From the NCBI GenBank assembly GCA_011799875.1, contig CM022299.1, positions 353,506,526-353,570,525 on the forward strand: 64,000 bases of DNA, given 5' to 3'. The position numbers and the translations under genes were made by a program. Position 1 is the first letter of the stretch. Each line of letters starts with the position of its first letter. Under the pieces are notes generated by a model. It searched no databases. It saw only the letters and a program-made list of their open reading frames with translations, and was not told the DNA's origin. This document shows positions 1 through 11,104 of the stretch, in pieces. Origin of the DNA: Thinopyrum elongatum. Taxonomy: Eukaryota; Streptophyta; Magnoliopsida; Poales; Poaceae.

Positions 1-622
1 AAACACACCGCAAAAAGAGTTACATCAAATAGATCTCCAAGAGACCATTGTATTGAGAACCAAAAAGAGAGAAGAAGCCGTCTAGCTACTGCCTACAGAC
101 CCTTAGGTCTATGGTGGACTACTCACGCATCATCGAAGAGGCACCAATGAGGATGATGAACCACTCCGTGATGGTGTCTAGATTGGATCTTGTGGTTCTG
201 GAACTTGTGGCGGCTGGAATTGTGTTTCGTCGACTCCCCTAGGGTTTCTGGAAAATTTGGGAATTTATAGGGCAAAGAGGCGGTGCAGGGGGGGCTCCGA
301 GGTGGGCACAACCCACCTGGGCGCGCCCAGGTGTCTTGTGCTCACCTCGGGCCTCCCCTCTGGTACTTCTTTGGCCCACTGGGTGTCTTCTGGTCCAGAA
401 AAAAATCTCCAAAAAGTTTCGCTGCATTTGGATTATGTTTGGTACTGATATTCTGCAAAGTAAAAAACAAGCAAAAAACAGCAACTAGCACTGGGCACTA
501 TGTCAATAGGTTAGTCCCAAAAAATGATATAAAGTTGATATAATATGATTGTAAAACATCCAACAATGATAATATAACAACATGGAACAAGCAAAAATTA
601 TAGATACATTGGAGACGTATCA
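1..622 (-). repeat. 3' LTR of D1 (partial)
   Basis: The segment is nearly identical to 7877-8513 in the right LTR: both share the CACCGCAAAAAGAG region, the CTAGGGTTTCTGG region and the terminal GGAGACGTAT[C/T]A. A TATAAA-type box is present near 261-268 on the minus strand. The first part of the LTR lies outside the window. Confidence 0.9.
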
Positions 623-623
623 G

Positions 624-2475
624 CATCCCCGAGCTTAATTCCTACTCGTCCTCGAGTAGGTAAATGATAAAAACAGAATTTTTGATGTGGAATGCTGCCT
701 AACATGGTCATCACATATTCTTTTCTTTTGTAGCATGGGCATTTGGACTTTTATATGGTTCAAAGCAATAGTCTAGTTTTGATATGAAGATTTCAATACT
801 CAAGCATATCAACAAGCAACCATGTCTTTCAAAATATCAACACTAAAGAAAGTTATCCCTAGCCCATCATGCTCAATCATTGATCCATTCATAAATCACA
901 CTCGCATATTAGCTACATCCAATGCTCAAGTATGATCATAGTGCTTCCTAGTTGGTGCTTTATAAGAGAAGATGGAGACTCAAATAAAAAAATTGCATAA
1001 AGTAAATAGATAGGCCCTTCGTAGAGGGAAGTAGGGATTTGTACAGGTGCTAGAGCTCAAAGCTTAAATTGAGAGATAATTTTTTTTGAGAGGCATACTT
1101 TTTCCGTCAACGAAAACGAGCGAGTAATTCCTAACACTTTCCATGATAGATATATCATAGGCGGTTCCCAAATAGAAAATAAAGTTTATTCCTTTTTCCA
1201 CCATTCTTTCACAATCCATGGCTAGCCGTATCCACGGGTGCCTTCCATACCAACACTTTCCAAGGAATTTATTATTTGACAACATAAAGTAAATTTCTTT
1301 TTCATTTCGGGACTGGGCATCCCTATTACAGTTGTACTCTCATGCAATGACAAGTGAATAAACACTCATCTTGATAATAACACATCTAGCATGGAAAATA
1401 TTGGCCACCCCGTGCCGCTTCATGAGCGGTACGGACACACAAAAAGGAAATTTATTTTGAAAATTTAGAGATGGCACATACAAATTTGCTTAGAACAACA
1501 TGGAAATACCGCATATAGGTAGGTATGGTGGACTCATATGGCAAAACTGGGTTTAAAGATTTTGGATGCACAAGTAGTATTTCTACTTAGTACAAGTGGA
1601 GGCTAGCAAAAAGATTGAGAAGCAACCAGCGAAGAAACGAAAAATCACATAAGCGAGCATTAAGCATAACTAACACCGAATAATGCACCTTAAGTAGGAT
1701 GTAATTACATTGTATAACTATTGACTTTCGTTCTTGCATAGGGAATCACAAACCTTAACACCAATATTCTTACTAAAGCATAATTACTCACCAACATGAC
1801 TCACATATCACTATCATCATATCTCAAAACTATTACAAAGAATCAAGTTTATTTTGTCCAATGATCTTCATGAAAGTTTTTATTATATCCCTCTGGAATA
1901 TATATCACTTTGGGACTAGCTTCATATATTGCAATTGCTTTCGATAATCTCAAACAAATTTAAGTGAAGAACGTGAGCGTAAATTTTTTTGTCTCTCAAA
2001 ATAATATAAGTGAAGCATGAGAGAATTTCTTCAAAAATTTACTAACTCTCAAATAAATCTAAGTGAAGCATGAGAGCATTTCTTCAAAAATATTAAAGCA
2101 CACCATGCTCAAAAAGATATAATTGAAGCAATAGAGCAATTCCATAGCTCAAAAAATTTAAGTGAAGCATAAAGAGCAATTCTAACAAATCATAGCATAA
2201 TTTTGGCTCTCTCAAATAGGTGTGTCTAGCAAGGATACTTGTGACAAACTAAAAAGCAAAACAAGCAAAGACTCATATAATACAAGACGCTCCAAGCAAA
2301 ACTCATGATATGTGACAAATAAAAATATAGCTCCAAGTAAAATACCGATGGTCGTTAGAAGAAAGAGGGGATGCCTTCCGGGGCATCCCCAAGCTTAGTT
2401 GCTTGGTTCTCCTTGAATATTAACTTGGGGTGCCATGGGCATCCCCAAGCTTAGGCTCTTTTCACTCCTTATTCC
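624..2475 (-). repeat. 3' untranslated region of D1 with repeated polypurine-tract-like motifs
   Basis: This stretch has no coding capacity. On the sense (minus) strand a polypurine-like motif, AAGCTYGGGGATGC, sits next to the 3' LTR (623-636). Two more copies lie inside (about 2382-2398 and 2437-2454), each inside a CCCAAGCTTAG context. Between about 1950 and 2200 there are four to five imperfect repeats of roughly 50-60 bp with the core CTCAAA..ATATAAGTGAAGCA. The same arrangement occurs in D2 (25502-27600), so these are family features and not chance. From 2476 to 3109 I see only AT-rich sequence with no feature. Confidence 0.7.
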
Positions 2476-3109
2476 TTCATCCATCGCGATCTCACCCAAA
2501 ACTTGAAAAACTTCAATCACACAAAACTTAACAAAACCTTCGTGAGATCCGTTAGTATAAGAAAACCAATCTTTACTTTAAGTACTATTGCAAACCCATT
2601 CAAATTTTGTTATTGCATTATATCTACTTTATTCTAACTTTTCCATGGCTTATACCCCCCGATACAATCCATAGATTCATCAAAATAAGCACACAATGTA
2701 AAGAAAACAGAATCTGTTAAAAACAGAATAGTCTGTAAATATGAGAATTGTTATCATACTTATGTAACTCAAAAATTCTGCAATATTATGAAAAGAGAGG
2801 AAATTTGTATATAAATCTTGTGTAAAAAATTCATAATTTTTCGTCGCTTCTGTGAATTTAAACAATTCTGTTACTGGACGCAAAAGTTTCTGTTTTTCAA
2901 CAGGATCAAATCAACTATCACCAAAGCTATCCCAAAGGCTTTACTTGGCACAAATACTAATTAAAACATAAAAAACAAAATCATAACACAGGCATAATTG
3001 TGTAAATACTCAAGAACAGAAAGAAAAGGCAAAAATAAATTTTATTCATTGGGCTACCTCTCAACAAGCGCTATCGTTTCATGCCCCTAGCTAGGCATAA
3101 TGCATAGAT

Positions 3110-5178
3110 TCAAGTATTGTCATCTTTAGTTTTCGATCCATAGGATGCCCTCATGATTGATTCATATGGTGTCCTAATTCTTGTTCGAGGGAAGTGTTCC
3201 ATCCCCTTTCTAAGTGTAAATTGGAATTTAATATTGCCTTCTTTCATATCAATCACGGCACTAATAGTACGTAAAGACGGTCTACCAAGTATAATTGGAC
3301 AAGACGGATTGCAATCAATATCAAGAACAATAAAATCTATGGGCACATAATTTCTATTTGCAAGAATAAGAACATCATTAATTCTTCCCAAAGGCTTTTT
3401 AATAGTAGAATCCGCCCAGTGCAAATTAAGAGAACATTCTTCAATATCGGTAAGACCAAGCACATCACATAAAGATTTAGGAATTGTGGAAACACTAGCA
3501 CCCAAATCACACAAAGCAAAACACTCATAATTTTTAATCTTGACTTTAATGGTAGGTTCCCATTCATCATGTAATTTTCTAGGAATTGAAATCTCTAGCT
3601 CCAATTTTTCTTCTAAAGCTTTCATCATGGCATCTATGATATGTTTAGTAAAAGCTTTATTTTGTTCATAAGCATGGGGTGAATTTATCATGGATTGCAA
3701 CAAAGAAATACATTCAATCAAAGAGAAATTATCATAATTAAAGTCTTCATAATCCAAAAGAGTGGGCACATCACTAGTTAAAGTTATGACCTCTCCAAAC
3801 CCATTTTTATCAATTTTTTCAACAAGATTTTCACCCTCCAAATTATCGTGACGCCCTCTAGCTAAAGTTGACTCTTCTTCAGTCCCTTTATCATCAATTT
3901 TAATTTTACTAAACAAGGAATCAATAGAAGAAACACCAATCACTTTAAGATCTTCATCATTTTTATGAAAGCAATCACTAGAAAATGCACTTTCTAAAAA
4001 TTCTCTTTTAGCTCTAAGCATAGCGGTTCTTTTCTTACTTTCATCCATAGAAACATATAAAGCTTTAATTGATTCATCAACCTTGGGTGCAAAAGTTTTG
4101 AACTTGAGATTTTCTGCATCGTGAGAAATTCTATCAATGCTTCTAGACATATCATCAATCTTATTCAACTTTTCTTCTATCGTAGTATTGAAAACTTTTT
4201 GAGCATTGATAACTTCTTAATATTATTCTCAAGATCAGAGGGGTTCCTATTATTATTGTAAGAAGAATTACCATAATTATTAGAGGAATTTCCAGGAAAA
4301 GGCCTAGGATTAAAATTACCTCTATAAGCATTGTTATTAAATTTGTTTCGCGAGACAAAATTCACATCTATGGGATCACGATTTTGCTCAATCAAAGTAG
4401 ACAAAGGCACATCATTAATATCAATAGGAGCACTTTTATTAGCAACCAATTTCATAAGAGCATCAACTTTTTCACTCAAAGTACTAATTTCTTCAACCGA
4501 ATTAACTTTTTTACTAGTAGGTGCTCTTTCGGTATGCCATTGTGAATAATTTGCCATAATATTATCAAGCAATTTAGTGGCTTCACCCAAAGTAATTTCC
4601 GTAAAAGTGCCACCCGCGGCGGAATCTAAAAGATTTCTAGAAACAAAATTCAATCCCGCATAAAAAATTTGTATGATCATCCAAAGATTTAAACCATCAG
4701 TAGGAAAATTTCTTAGCATCAACTTTATTCTTTCCCAAGATTGTGCAACATGTTCATGATCAAGTTTCTTAAAATTCATGATTTGAGTTCTAAGGGAAAT
4801 AATTTTCGCGGGTGAAAATTATTTAGTAATAAAAGCATCTTTGCACTTATCCCAAGAATCGATACTATTGCGAGGCAAACAAGAAAACCAAATTTTTGCA
4901 CGATCCCTCAAAGAGAAAGGAAATAATTTCAACTTCACAATATCATTGTCCACATCTTTCTTCTTTTGCATATCACACAATTCTATGAATGTGTTTAGAT
5001 GGTATGCGTCATCCTCATTAGGAGTACCGAAAAATTGATCTTTCATAACAAGAGTCAACAAAGCGGCATTAATATCACAAGATTCCGCACTAGTGGCGGG
5101 AGGAGCAATCGGAGTGCTAATAAAATAATTGTTATTGGTATTGGAAAAATCACATAACTTGGTGTTTTCTTGAGACAT
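3110..5178 (-). pseudogene. Athila-type gag-protease polyprotein, broken
   Basis: The reading frame starts at an ATG at 5178 (protein begins MSQENTKL) and would make the capsid polyprotein and an aspartic protease. The gag part has the typical retrotransposon-gag run (KLFPFSLRDRAKIWFSCLP, then WERIKLMLRNFP). The protease part has CDLGASVSTIP at about 3484-3513 and ILGRPSLRT further on, the DLGAS form seen in Athila elements. An in-frame TAA at 4819-4821 interrupts gag, and a one-base frameshift lies near 4200-4215, before KLNKIDDMSRS. The polyprotein ends at 3110 with no pol domains after it, so the family is gag-protease only in this copy. A non-Athila gypsy is unlikely given the protease motif and PBS. 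Confidence 0.85.
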
Positions 5179-5368
5179 CGTGACTATGCAAACAAGATTG
5201 CAAGCAAAAAACATATCTGACGAGAAAAAGGCGAACGAAAAATAGGGCGAATAAAACGGCAAATTTTTGTGAAGTGGGGGAGATGAAAATGAGAGGCAAA
5301 TGGCAAATAATATAAATTGCAAGGAGATGAGATTTGTGATTAGTAACCTGATATATGTTGATGATGTC

Positions 5369-5386
5369 TCCCCGGCATCGGTGCCA
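5369..5386 (-). promoter_or_regulatory. Primer-binding site of D1
   Basis: On the minus strand this reads TGGCACCGATGCCGGGGA, 14 bases inside the 5' LTR. It differs by a few bases from TGGCGCCGTTGCCGGGGA, the tRNA-Asp-type site expected for Athila elements. It fixes the orientation of the element. Confidence 0.75.
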
Positions 5387-5886
5387 GAAATTCCTTTTGA
5401 TGTCACTTGAAACCGCGTCGGTATTTCCCCAAAGAGGAAGGGATGATGCAGTACAGCTACAGTAGGTATTCCCCTCAGTTATGAAACCATGGTATCAATC
5501 CAGTAGGAGAACCAAGAAAACACTATGTAAACGGTACCTGCACACAAACAACAAATACTTGCAACCCAACGTGTAAGAGGGGTTGTCAATCCCTCCTAGG
5601 TAACAGTGCCAGAAATTGGCAAGTTAACGGGAAAATATTTGTGATAGATTGGATAAATAGCTCTCGATAAAATGCAAAATAAAATAAGTAATAAAAAAGT
5701 GCAGCATGGTATTTTTTGGTTTTTGGAATAATAGATCTAAAACTAAAAGCGAATAAAAATAGATCTCAAGCAAATATGATGAAGAATAGACCCGGGGGCC
5801 GTAGATTTCACTAGTGACTTCTCTCGAGAAATAGCACACGGTGGGTAAACAAATTACTGTCGGGCAATTGATAGAAGATCGAATAA

Positions 5887-7399
5887 TGAAAGGATCAAGA
5901 AGAGGGGTCTAGAGGGGGGTGATTAGACCCTCAACAAGTAGAAGTGGTAGTTTTTAAGTTCTTCAAGTTGAGATGCAGTTTTAGCACAAGTTTAAGCATT
6001 CACAATACATTTCAAGCAAGCATGACAAGAGTATATGCAGTGGAAAGGATAAAGCATGCTAATTGCAAGAAAGTAAAGGGATGGGATTGGAGTGTGCAAA
6101 TGCAATGAAGACATGGAGATTTTTGGCGTGGTTCCAAGAGGTGGTGCTATCGTACATCCACGTTGATGGAGACTTCAACCCACGAAGGGTAACGGTTGCG
6201 TGAGTCCACGGAGGGCTCCACCCACGAAGGGTCCACGAAGAAGCAACCTTGTCTATCCCACCATGGCCATCACCCACGAAGGACTTTCCTCGCTCGGGTA
6301 GATCTTCATGAAGTAGGTGATCTCCTTGCCCTTACAAACTTCTTGGTTCAAATCCACAACTTGACGGAGGCTCCCAAGCGACACCTAACCAATCTAGGAT
6401 ACACCACTCTCCAAAAGGTAACAAATGGTGTGTTGATGATGAACTCCTTGCTCTTGTGCTTCAAATGATAGTCTCCCCAACACTCAACTCTCTCACACAG
6501 ATTTGGATATGGTGGAAAGATGATTTGAGTGTAAAGCAACTTGGGGAAGGCTAGAAATCAAGATTCTTGTGGTAGGATTGGAATATCTTGATCTCAACAC
6601 ATGAGTAGGTGGTTCTCTCTCAGAAAATTTATGGTCGAAGTGTAGGCACGTTCTGATGGCTCTCTCTCAAATGGAGAAGGGGGTGGAGGGGTATATATAG
6701 ACTCCACACAAAATCCAACCGTTACACACATTTGACCCATCTCGGTGAGACCGAATAGCTAAACTCGGTGGGACCAATTAGTTCAAAATGTGAACGTTAG
6801 GAATCTCGGTGGGACCGACTGGAACAACTCGGTGGGACTGATGTGCTAGGGCTTAGGGCAAACCTAATCTCGGTGGTGCTGATCGCATCAACTCAGTGAG
6901 ACCGATTGCAATTTCGGTGAGACCGAAATAATTGCAACTGATAATAGGGAGGTTGCAAGGCCATCTCGGTGAGACCGAGATCCGTATCGGTGTGACCGAA
7001 CTGTTAGGGTTTCTGGCTGTGGCTATGTCATATGAACTCGGTGGGGCCGAGTTGGAGTTTTGGGTTTTGACATATTTGGATGGAGAAAGTGGTTGAGGGC
7101 TTTGGAGCAATATCACTAAGCATTTTGAGGAAGCAAGCCATTAAGCAACACCTCATCCCCGTTTAATAGTATTGGATTTCCTATGGACTCAATGTGATCT
7201 TGGATCACTAAAACAAAGATGAAGAGGCTTGAGATTTAGCCAATGCATGTCCTTGACACCTTTAAGGGGTTCCACATCCTCTTGTCCTTTCCACGCCATT
7301 GTTGAACTTGTCTGAAATACACTAGATAAAAACATTAGTCCAACAAGAGATATGTTGACATTAATTACCAAAATCACCCAGGGAGCACTTGTGCTTTCA
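5887..7399. mobile_element. Solo LTR (TGAAAG...CTTTCA type), inserted in the D1 LTR
   Basis: The segment begins TGAAAGGATC and ends GCTTTCA, and is flanked on both sides by AATAA (5882-5886 and 7400-7404), a perfect 5-bp target-site duplication. The flanking D1 LTR resumes exactly where D2's intact LTR says it should. There is one LTR and no internal region, so this is the product of LTR-LTR recombination. The style suggests a long-LTR Copia family. The short open frames inside it (such as 6196-6468) look like chance. Confidence 0.85.
6727..7062. repeat. Cluster of imperfect palindromes, core TCGGTGAGACCGA
   Basis: About nine to ten copies of a 13-15 bp quasi-palindrome (forms such as CTCGGTGAGACCGAA, CTCGGTGGGACCGA, TTCGGTGAGACCGAAA, TATCGGTGTGACCGAA) are spread at irregular 25-60 bp spacing inside the solo LTR. 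Each copy can fold on itself. I know such units from Triticeae LTRs, but their role is not known to me. Confidence 0.75.
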
Positions 7400-8513
7400 A
7401 ATAATTATGACGATATCCAAGGCAATGATCAATATATGGGCATCACGTCCAAGATTAGTAGACCGACTCCTGCCTGCATCTACTACTATTACTCCACACA
7501 TCGACCGCTATCCAACATGCATCTAGTGTATTAAGTTCATGGAGAAATGGAGTAATGCAATAAGAACAATGACATGATGTAGACGAGATCTATTCATGTA
7601 GGAATAGCCCCCATCTTGTTATCCTTAATAGCAATGATACATGCGTGTCTTGCTACCCCTTCTGTCACTGGGAAAGAACACCGCAAGATCAAACCCATCA
7701 CAAAGCACCTCTTCCCATGGCAAGAAAAATCTATCTAGTTGGCCTAACTAAACCAAAGATTCAAAGAAGAAATATGAGGCTATAAATAATCATGCATATA
7801 AGAGATCAAAGAAAACTCAAATAATATTCATGGATATAGATCTGATCATAAACTCAAAGTTCATCGGATCCCAACAAACACACCGCAAAAAGAGTTACAT
7901 CAAATAGATCTCCAAGAGACCATTTTATTGAGAATCAAAAAGAGAGAAGAAGCCATCTAGCAACTGCCTACGAACCCTTAGGTCTATGGTGGACTACTCA
8001 CGCATCATCGGAGAGGCACCAATGAGGATGATGAACCCCTTCGTGATGGTGTCTAGATTGGATCTCGTGGTTCTGGAACTTGCGGCGGCTGGAATTGTGT
8101 TTCGTTGACTCCCCTAGGGTTTCTGGAATATTTGGGAATTTATAGGGCGAAGAGGCGGTGCAGGGGGGCTCCGAGGTGGGCACAACCCACCTGGGCGTGC
8201 CTGGGCCTCCTGGCATGCCCAGGTGTCTTGTGCTCACCTCGGGCCTCCCCTCTGGTACTTCTTGGGCCCACTAGGTGTCTTCTGGTCCAGAAAAAATCTC
8301 CAAAAAGTTTCGCTGCATTTGGACTCCGTTTGGTACTGATATTCTGTGAAGTAAAAAACAAGCAAAAAACAGCAACTAGCACTGGGCACTATGTCAATAG
8401 GTTAGTCCCAAAAAATGATATAAAGTTGCTATAAAATGATTGTAAAACATACAAGAATGATAATATAACAGCATGGAACAAGCAATAATTATAGATATGT
8501 GGGAGACGTATTA

Positions 8514-8822
8514 GAGGGCCTCACAAACGATGATGAAGGCCGAAATGTGGAGGAGGGAGTTGGGGGCTAGATCATGGAAATCCACCCCATAAAAGAATAT
8601 TAGCCCCCTCACGAAGGGGTGAAGAGGAAAACCCAGCCCCCGGATAAAGTGGGGGAGGAACACTACCCTCTCGCCTGGGTTGGGCGTGGGGTTGACCTGG
8701 CCCTCTTCGGGGGCCCGGTGAGCAACATTGGCCGGCAAGTAGCCGGCTCGCTTCAGCTCCTCGATATCGCTGTTGGTGATGATGGAAGCTTCCCACTTGC
8801 TGTTGGCACCGGATTAGGCCAT
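8514..8822 (-). pseudogene. Antisense ORF of A', N-terminal part ('putative gypsy type transposon' family)
   Basis: The ATG is at 8822 on the minus strand, opposite to the LTR sense. After the third codon, a stop (TAA at 8814-8816), the frame stays open to the D1 junction. The protein shows IRGLGFPLHPFVRGLIFFYG followed by DFHDLAPNSLLHIS, the core of the family I know as Transposase_28 (PF04195). The gene is cut at 8513 by D1. Function is unknown. The 8823-9383 stretch upstream of it is non-coding. Confidence 0.75.
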
Positions 8823-9396
8823 GGCCGAAGCTAGGGAGAAGCTAGGAAGGAGACCTTCCGCGGAAAAGTAGAGCAGGGCGTTGGAGCTCCGGAGATTGGA
8901 AAGGCGGCAACGAGAGGTGGAATAAGGCGTAGGCTGGTAACTGTGGCTATTCTGCTTTTTTATGGGCCCCGGAGGAGCTGAGGTTTCCTATTTTCATGTC
9001 GCGGGCCTCTCTACTGCCCGATACGCTCGCGACATTATGCGCGGGTGGGGGAATCGAAATCATGGATCATATCCACTAAAAAATGGGGCACGATCTCTGC
9101 CTTGATGAGACATGCCAATAGAGGGGCAGCCTCGAGCCGTGTATCGAGAAATTCCAGCCATTCGGTGTTATGACCGGACGTGACCCTTCACCAAAAAGTT
9201 GTCAGACGAGGGCACTGTTCGCACTTGAGCACTTTGTCCTTCGAGGCTAAGTAAAACAAATGCTCCAGATTCCGGACACCACTCAACTCCGAGCATGGAT
9301 AGGACAGGATGGAGAACTCGGCTCGCAATCCGAAGACCATCGGATATGCGGATGCCGGACACAAGCTCTGGCATTGGAGGCTAGTTCGGGGGCTAC

Positions 9397-9871
9397 TGAG
9401 GGAGTCCTAGATTAAGGGGTCCTCGGGCCGCCGGCCTATTGCTTGTGGGCCGGATTGGTGGGCTACTATGGAGCCAAGCTAGAACGCGGACCCATGTCCG
9501 GATAGAAGATCTTCGGAGCCGTGGTGTGCCTCCAAGTCAAGATTAGGCATGATCTTTCCTTCATTATAACCGATCACCTGTAATCCTAACCCTACTGGTG
9601 TCTATATAAACCAAAGGGTTTTTAGTCTTTAAGGTTAGAGCAACATCCAATCCCTCCTCAACCTAGGGTTTAGCTCGCCTGATCTTGAGGTAGATCGACT
9701 CTGTAATCATACCATACACATCAAATACAATCAAGCAGGACGTAGGGTTTTACATCTTAGAGAGGGCCCGAACCTGGGTAAACACCGTGTTCTTCGTCCC
9801 TTGTTCCCCATTGATCCTAGATCCATAGCTCGGGACCCCCTACCCAAGATCTGCCGGTTTTGACACCGACA
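9397..9871 (+). repeat. 3' LTR of A'
   Basis: This 475-bp LTR is bounded by TGAGGGAG and CCGACA. A TATATAAA box lies at 9603-9610, in the same relative place as in the LTR of A. It contains the CCCGAACCTGGGTAAACACCGTG block shared by the Tat LTRs in this window. Confidence 0.88.
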
Positions 9872-9905
9872 TCTGCCTCTTCTTAGTAGCGTGACATGTC
9901 CTCTG
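9872..9905 (-). repeat. E 3' LTR, first preserved fragment
   Basis: The 34 bases match 23821-23854 of the right LTR (GCCTCTTCTTAGTAGCGTGAC versus the same with ATTAG). The LTR is cut on the left by A' and on the right by B. The last five bases, CTCTG, are the left half of B's site duplication. Confidence 0.75.
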
Positions 9906-10811
9906 TGTCAGATTTCGGGTTCCGCAAACCCTTGAGAGGTTCGAACTCTGGGGTGCGTGCGAAGAACTCGTCCTCCCCAGTCTGCCTACTCGCTAATCTC
10001 ACAGCCCAGCTCGACGAACTGTAAGGAAAAGAGACACAGCAGTTTACCCAGGTTCGGGCCACCTTGCGGTCTAAAACCCTACTCCTGCTTTGTGGTGGAT
10101 TGGACTCGAGGGGCTGAGGATGAACTAGTACAGTGGTGAACAACCTCAGGAGGAGAGGTGTTCTTGAGCTCGAGTGAGCTGGTGGAGTGAGGGTGATCTG
10201 AATGATCCGTCCCTCTGATATGAACTTGTTCCCTCTATGGTGGTGGCTAAGTCCTATTTATAGTGGCCTTAGTCCTCTTCCCAAATGAAAGGCGGGAAGG
10301 GATCCCACAACGGCCAAATTCGAAGGGAGACAACTAGTACATGCTATCCTGACAAAAGTAGTCTTCGCCTGCAAAAGCCTCTGGTTGTGACGTCGTGGTG
10401 GGCTCGGTGATGACCTCCGTCCTGCCGTCCTGGCGGTCTTGGTCTTGTTGCACGAGAATGGAAACCTTTGGCTGATTCCTCGGGACTCCACGCCTGCGCT
10501 TGCCTCTTTAGCACCAAAGAGGAAACCGGTACACTGCGCCCGCTGGCGCCCGCCTGGCCTTGGTCGTCATGGCTCACATCATCCGGACCTCACGAGGTGA
10601 GGCTTGCATAGAGATCTCCGCTCCTCGGGAGCCAGCCTGAGGAGGCCGCTCCTCGTGGAGGTCTTGGTGTTGTCCGCCTCGCGAGGCTTGGCCCCTCGCG
10701 AGGGTCTTGAGTTGTTGTCGCTGAAGCTGGGCCATACCAGGCCGTCGATGGAGCCACGCCGTGGGCCACAGGCAGGCAAGTCTGGGTACCCCCATTCCCA
10801 GAACGCCGACA
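9906..10811 (-). repeat. 3' LTR of B
   Basis: The LTR runs from TGTCAGATTTCGGG to CAGAACGCCGACA. It is 97% identical by eye to 16865-17769. Several ORFs of 60-125 codons inside it (for example 10590-10967) recur because of high GC and are not genes. Confidence 0.93.
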
Positions 10812-11104
10812 GTAGCCCCCGGGCCCAAGGCACGCTCGAACTTGGCTTCGAGGCGAAGCCAAGGGGCAAGTGCTGAGCGCCGCGGGCCCTAACCGCCTGC
10901 GGCCTTGGTCAACGCGTGGCGATTGATGGGACGTGGGCGTCTCCGCTTCTCCACGCCGCCTCGGCAACTATCCCTGGCTGACAAAAAGGCTGGCGCTTGC
11001 CGCTGAGCCCTCATTGCCTTTCTTCCATCTTGCTCCAGATCCCCTTCTCCTTCTGCTTAGCGCGCCACCAGATCTGCTGAATCCTTTCCCCGGACTTGCC
11101 ACCG

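Larger units (their letters stand above)
1..8513 (-). mobile_element. Athila-type Ty3/gypsy element D1, non-autonomous, left edge cut by window
   Basis: This LTR retrotransposon lies on the minus strand. The left (3') LTR ends at 622 in GGAGACGTATCA. The internal region runs 623-5400. The right (5') LTR runs 5401-8513 and is split by a 1.5-kb solo LTR. Both LTRs end in the same GACGTAT[C/T]A terminus, and the right one starts TGTCACTTGAAACC. The internal region encodes only gag and an aspartic protease with the Athila-style CDLGAS motif. No reverse transcriptase or integrase is visible, so this copy depended on another element to move. At 8513 it abuts the antisense gene of element A', so it inserted into A'. 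The left site duplication is outside the window. Confidence 0.88.
5401..8513 (-). repeat. 5' LTR of D1, split by a solo LTR
   Basis: The LTR consists of 5401-5886 and 7400-8513, about 1.6 kb once the insertion is removed. It aligns throughout with the 1561-bp LTRs of D2 (for example the GGTATCAATCCAGTAGGAG and CTACCCCTTCTGTCACTGGG regions). A minus-strand TATAAA box lies at 8138-8144. The last bases are GTATTA where GTATCA is expected, a single point change in the terminal dinucleotide. Confidence 0.88.
8514..9871 (+). mobile_element. 3' end of Tat-type Ty3 element A' (5' part lost to D1 and the window edge)
   Basis: A' contains the start of an antisense gene (8514-8822), a spacer, a polypurine tract (GTTCGGGGGCTAC at 9384-9396) and a 475-bp 3' LTR (9397-9871). 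The LTR starts TGAGGGAGTCCTAGATTAAGG and ends GCCGGTTTTGACACCGACA. It is clearly related to the LTR of element A but longer and divergent. It joins E's LTR at 9871/9872, where the first ~470 bp of E's LTR are missing, as expected if A' inserted into E. Confidence 0.8.

Noticed and set aside
6727..7062. Possible CRISPR array
   Set aside because: Repeats are short, variable palindromes at irregular spacing in a plant LTR. There is no leader and no cas gene, and the genome is eukaryotic.
10590..10967. 125-codon open frame in B's LTR and leader
   Set aside because: It crosses the LTR end and recurs only in part in the other LTR at 17549-17770. It is a result of high GC.
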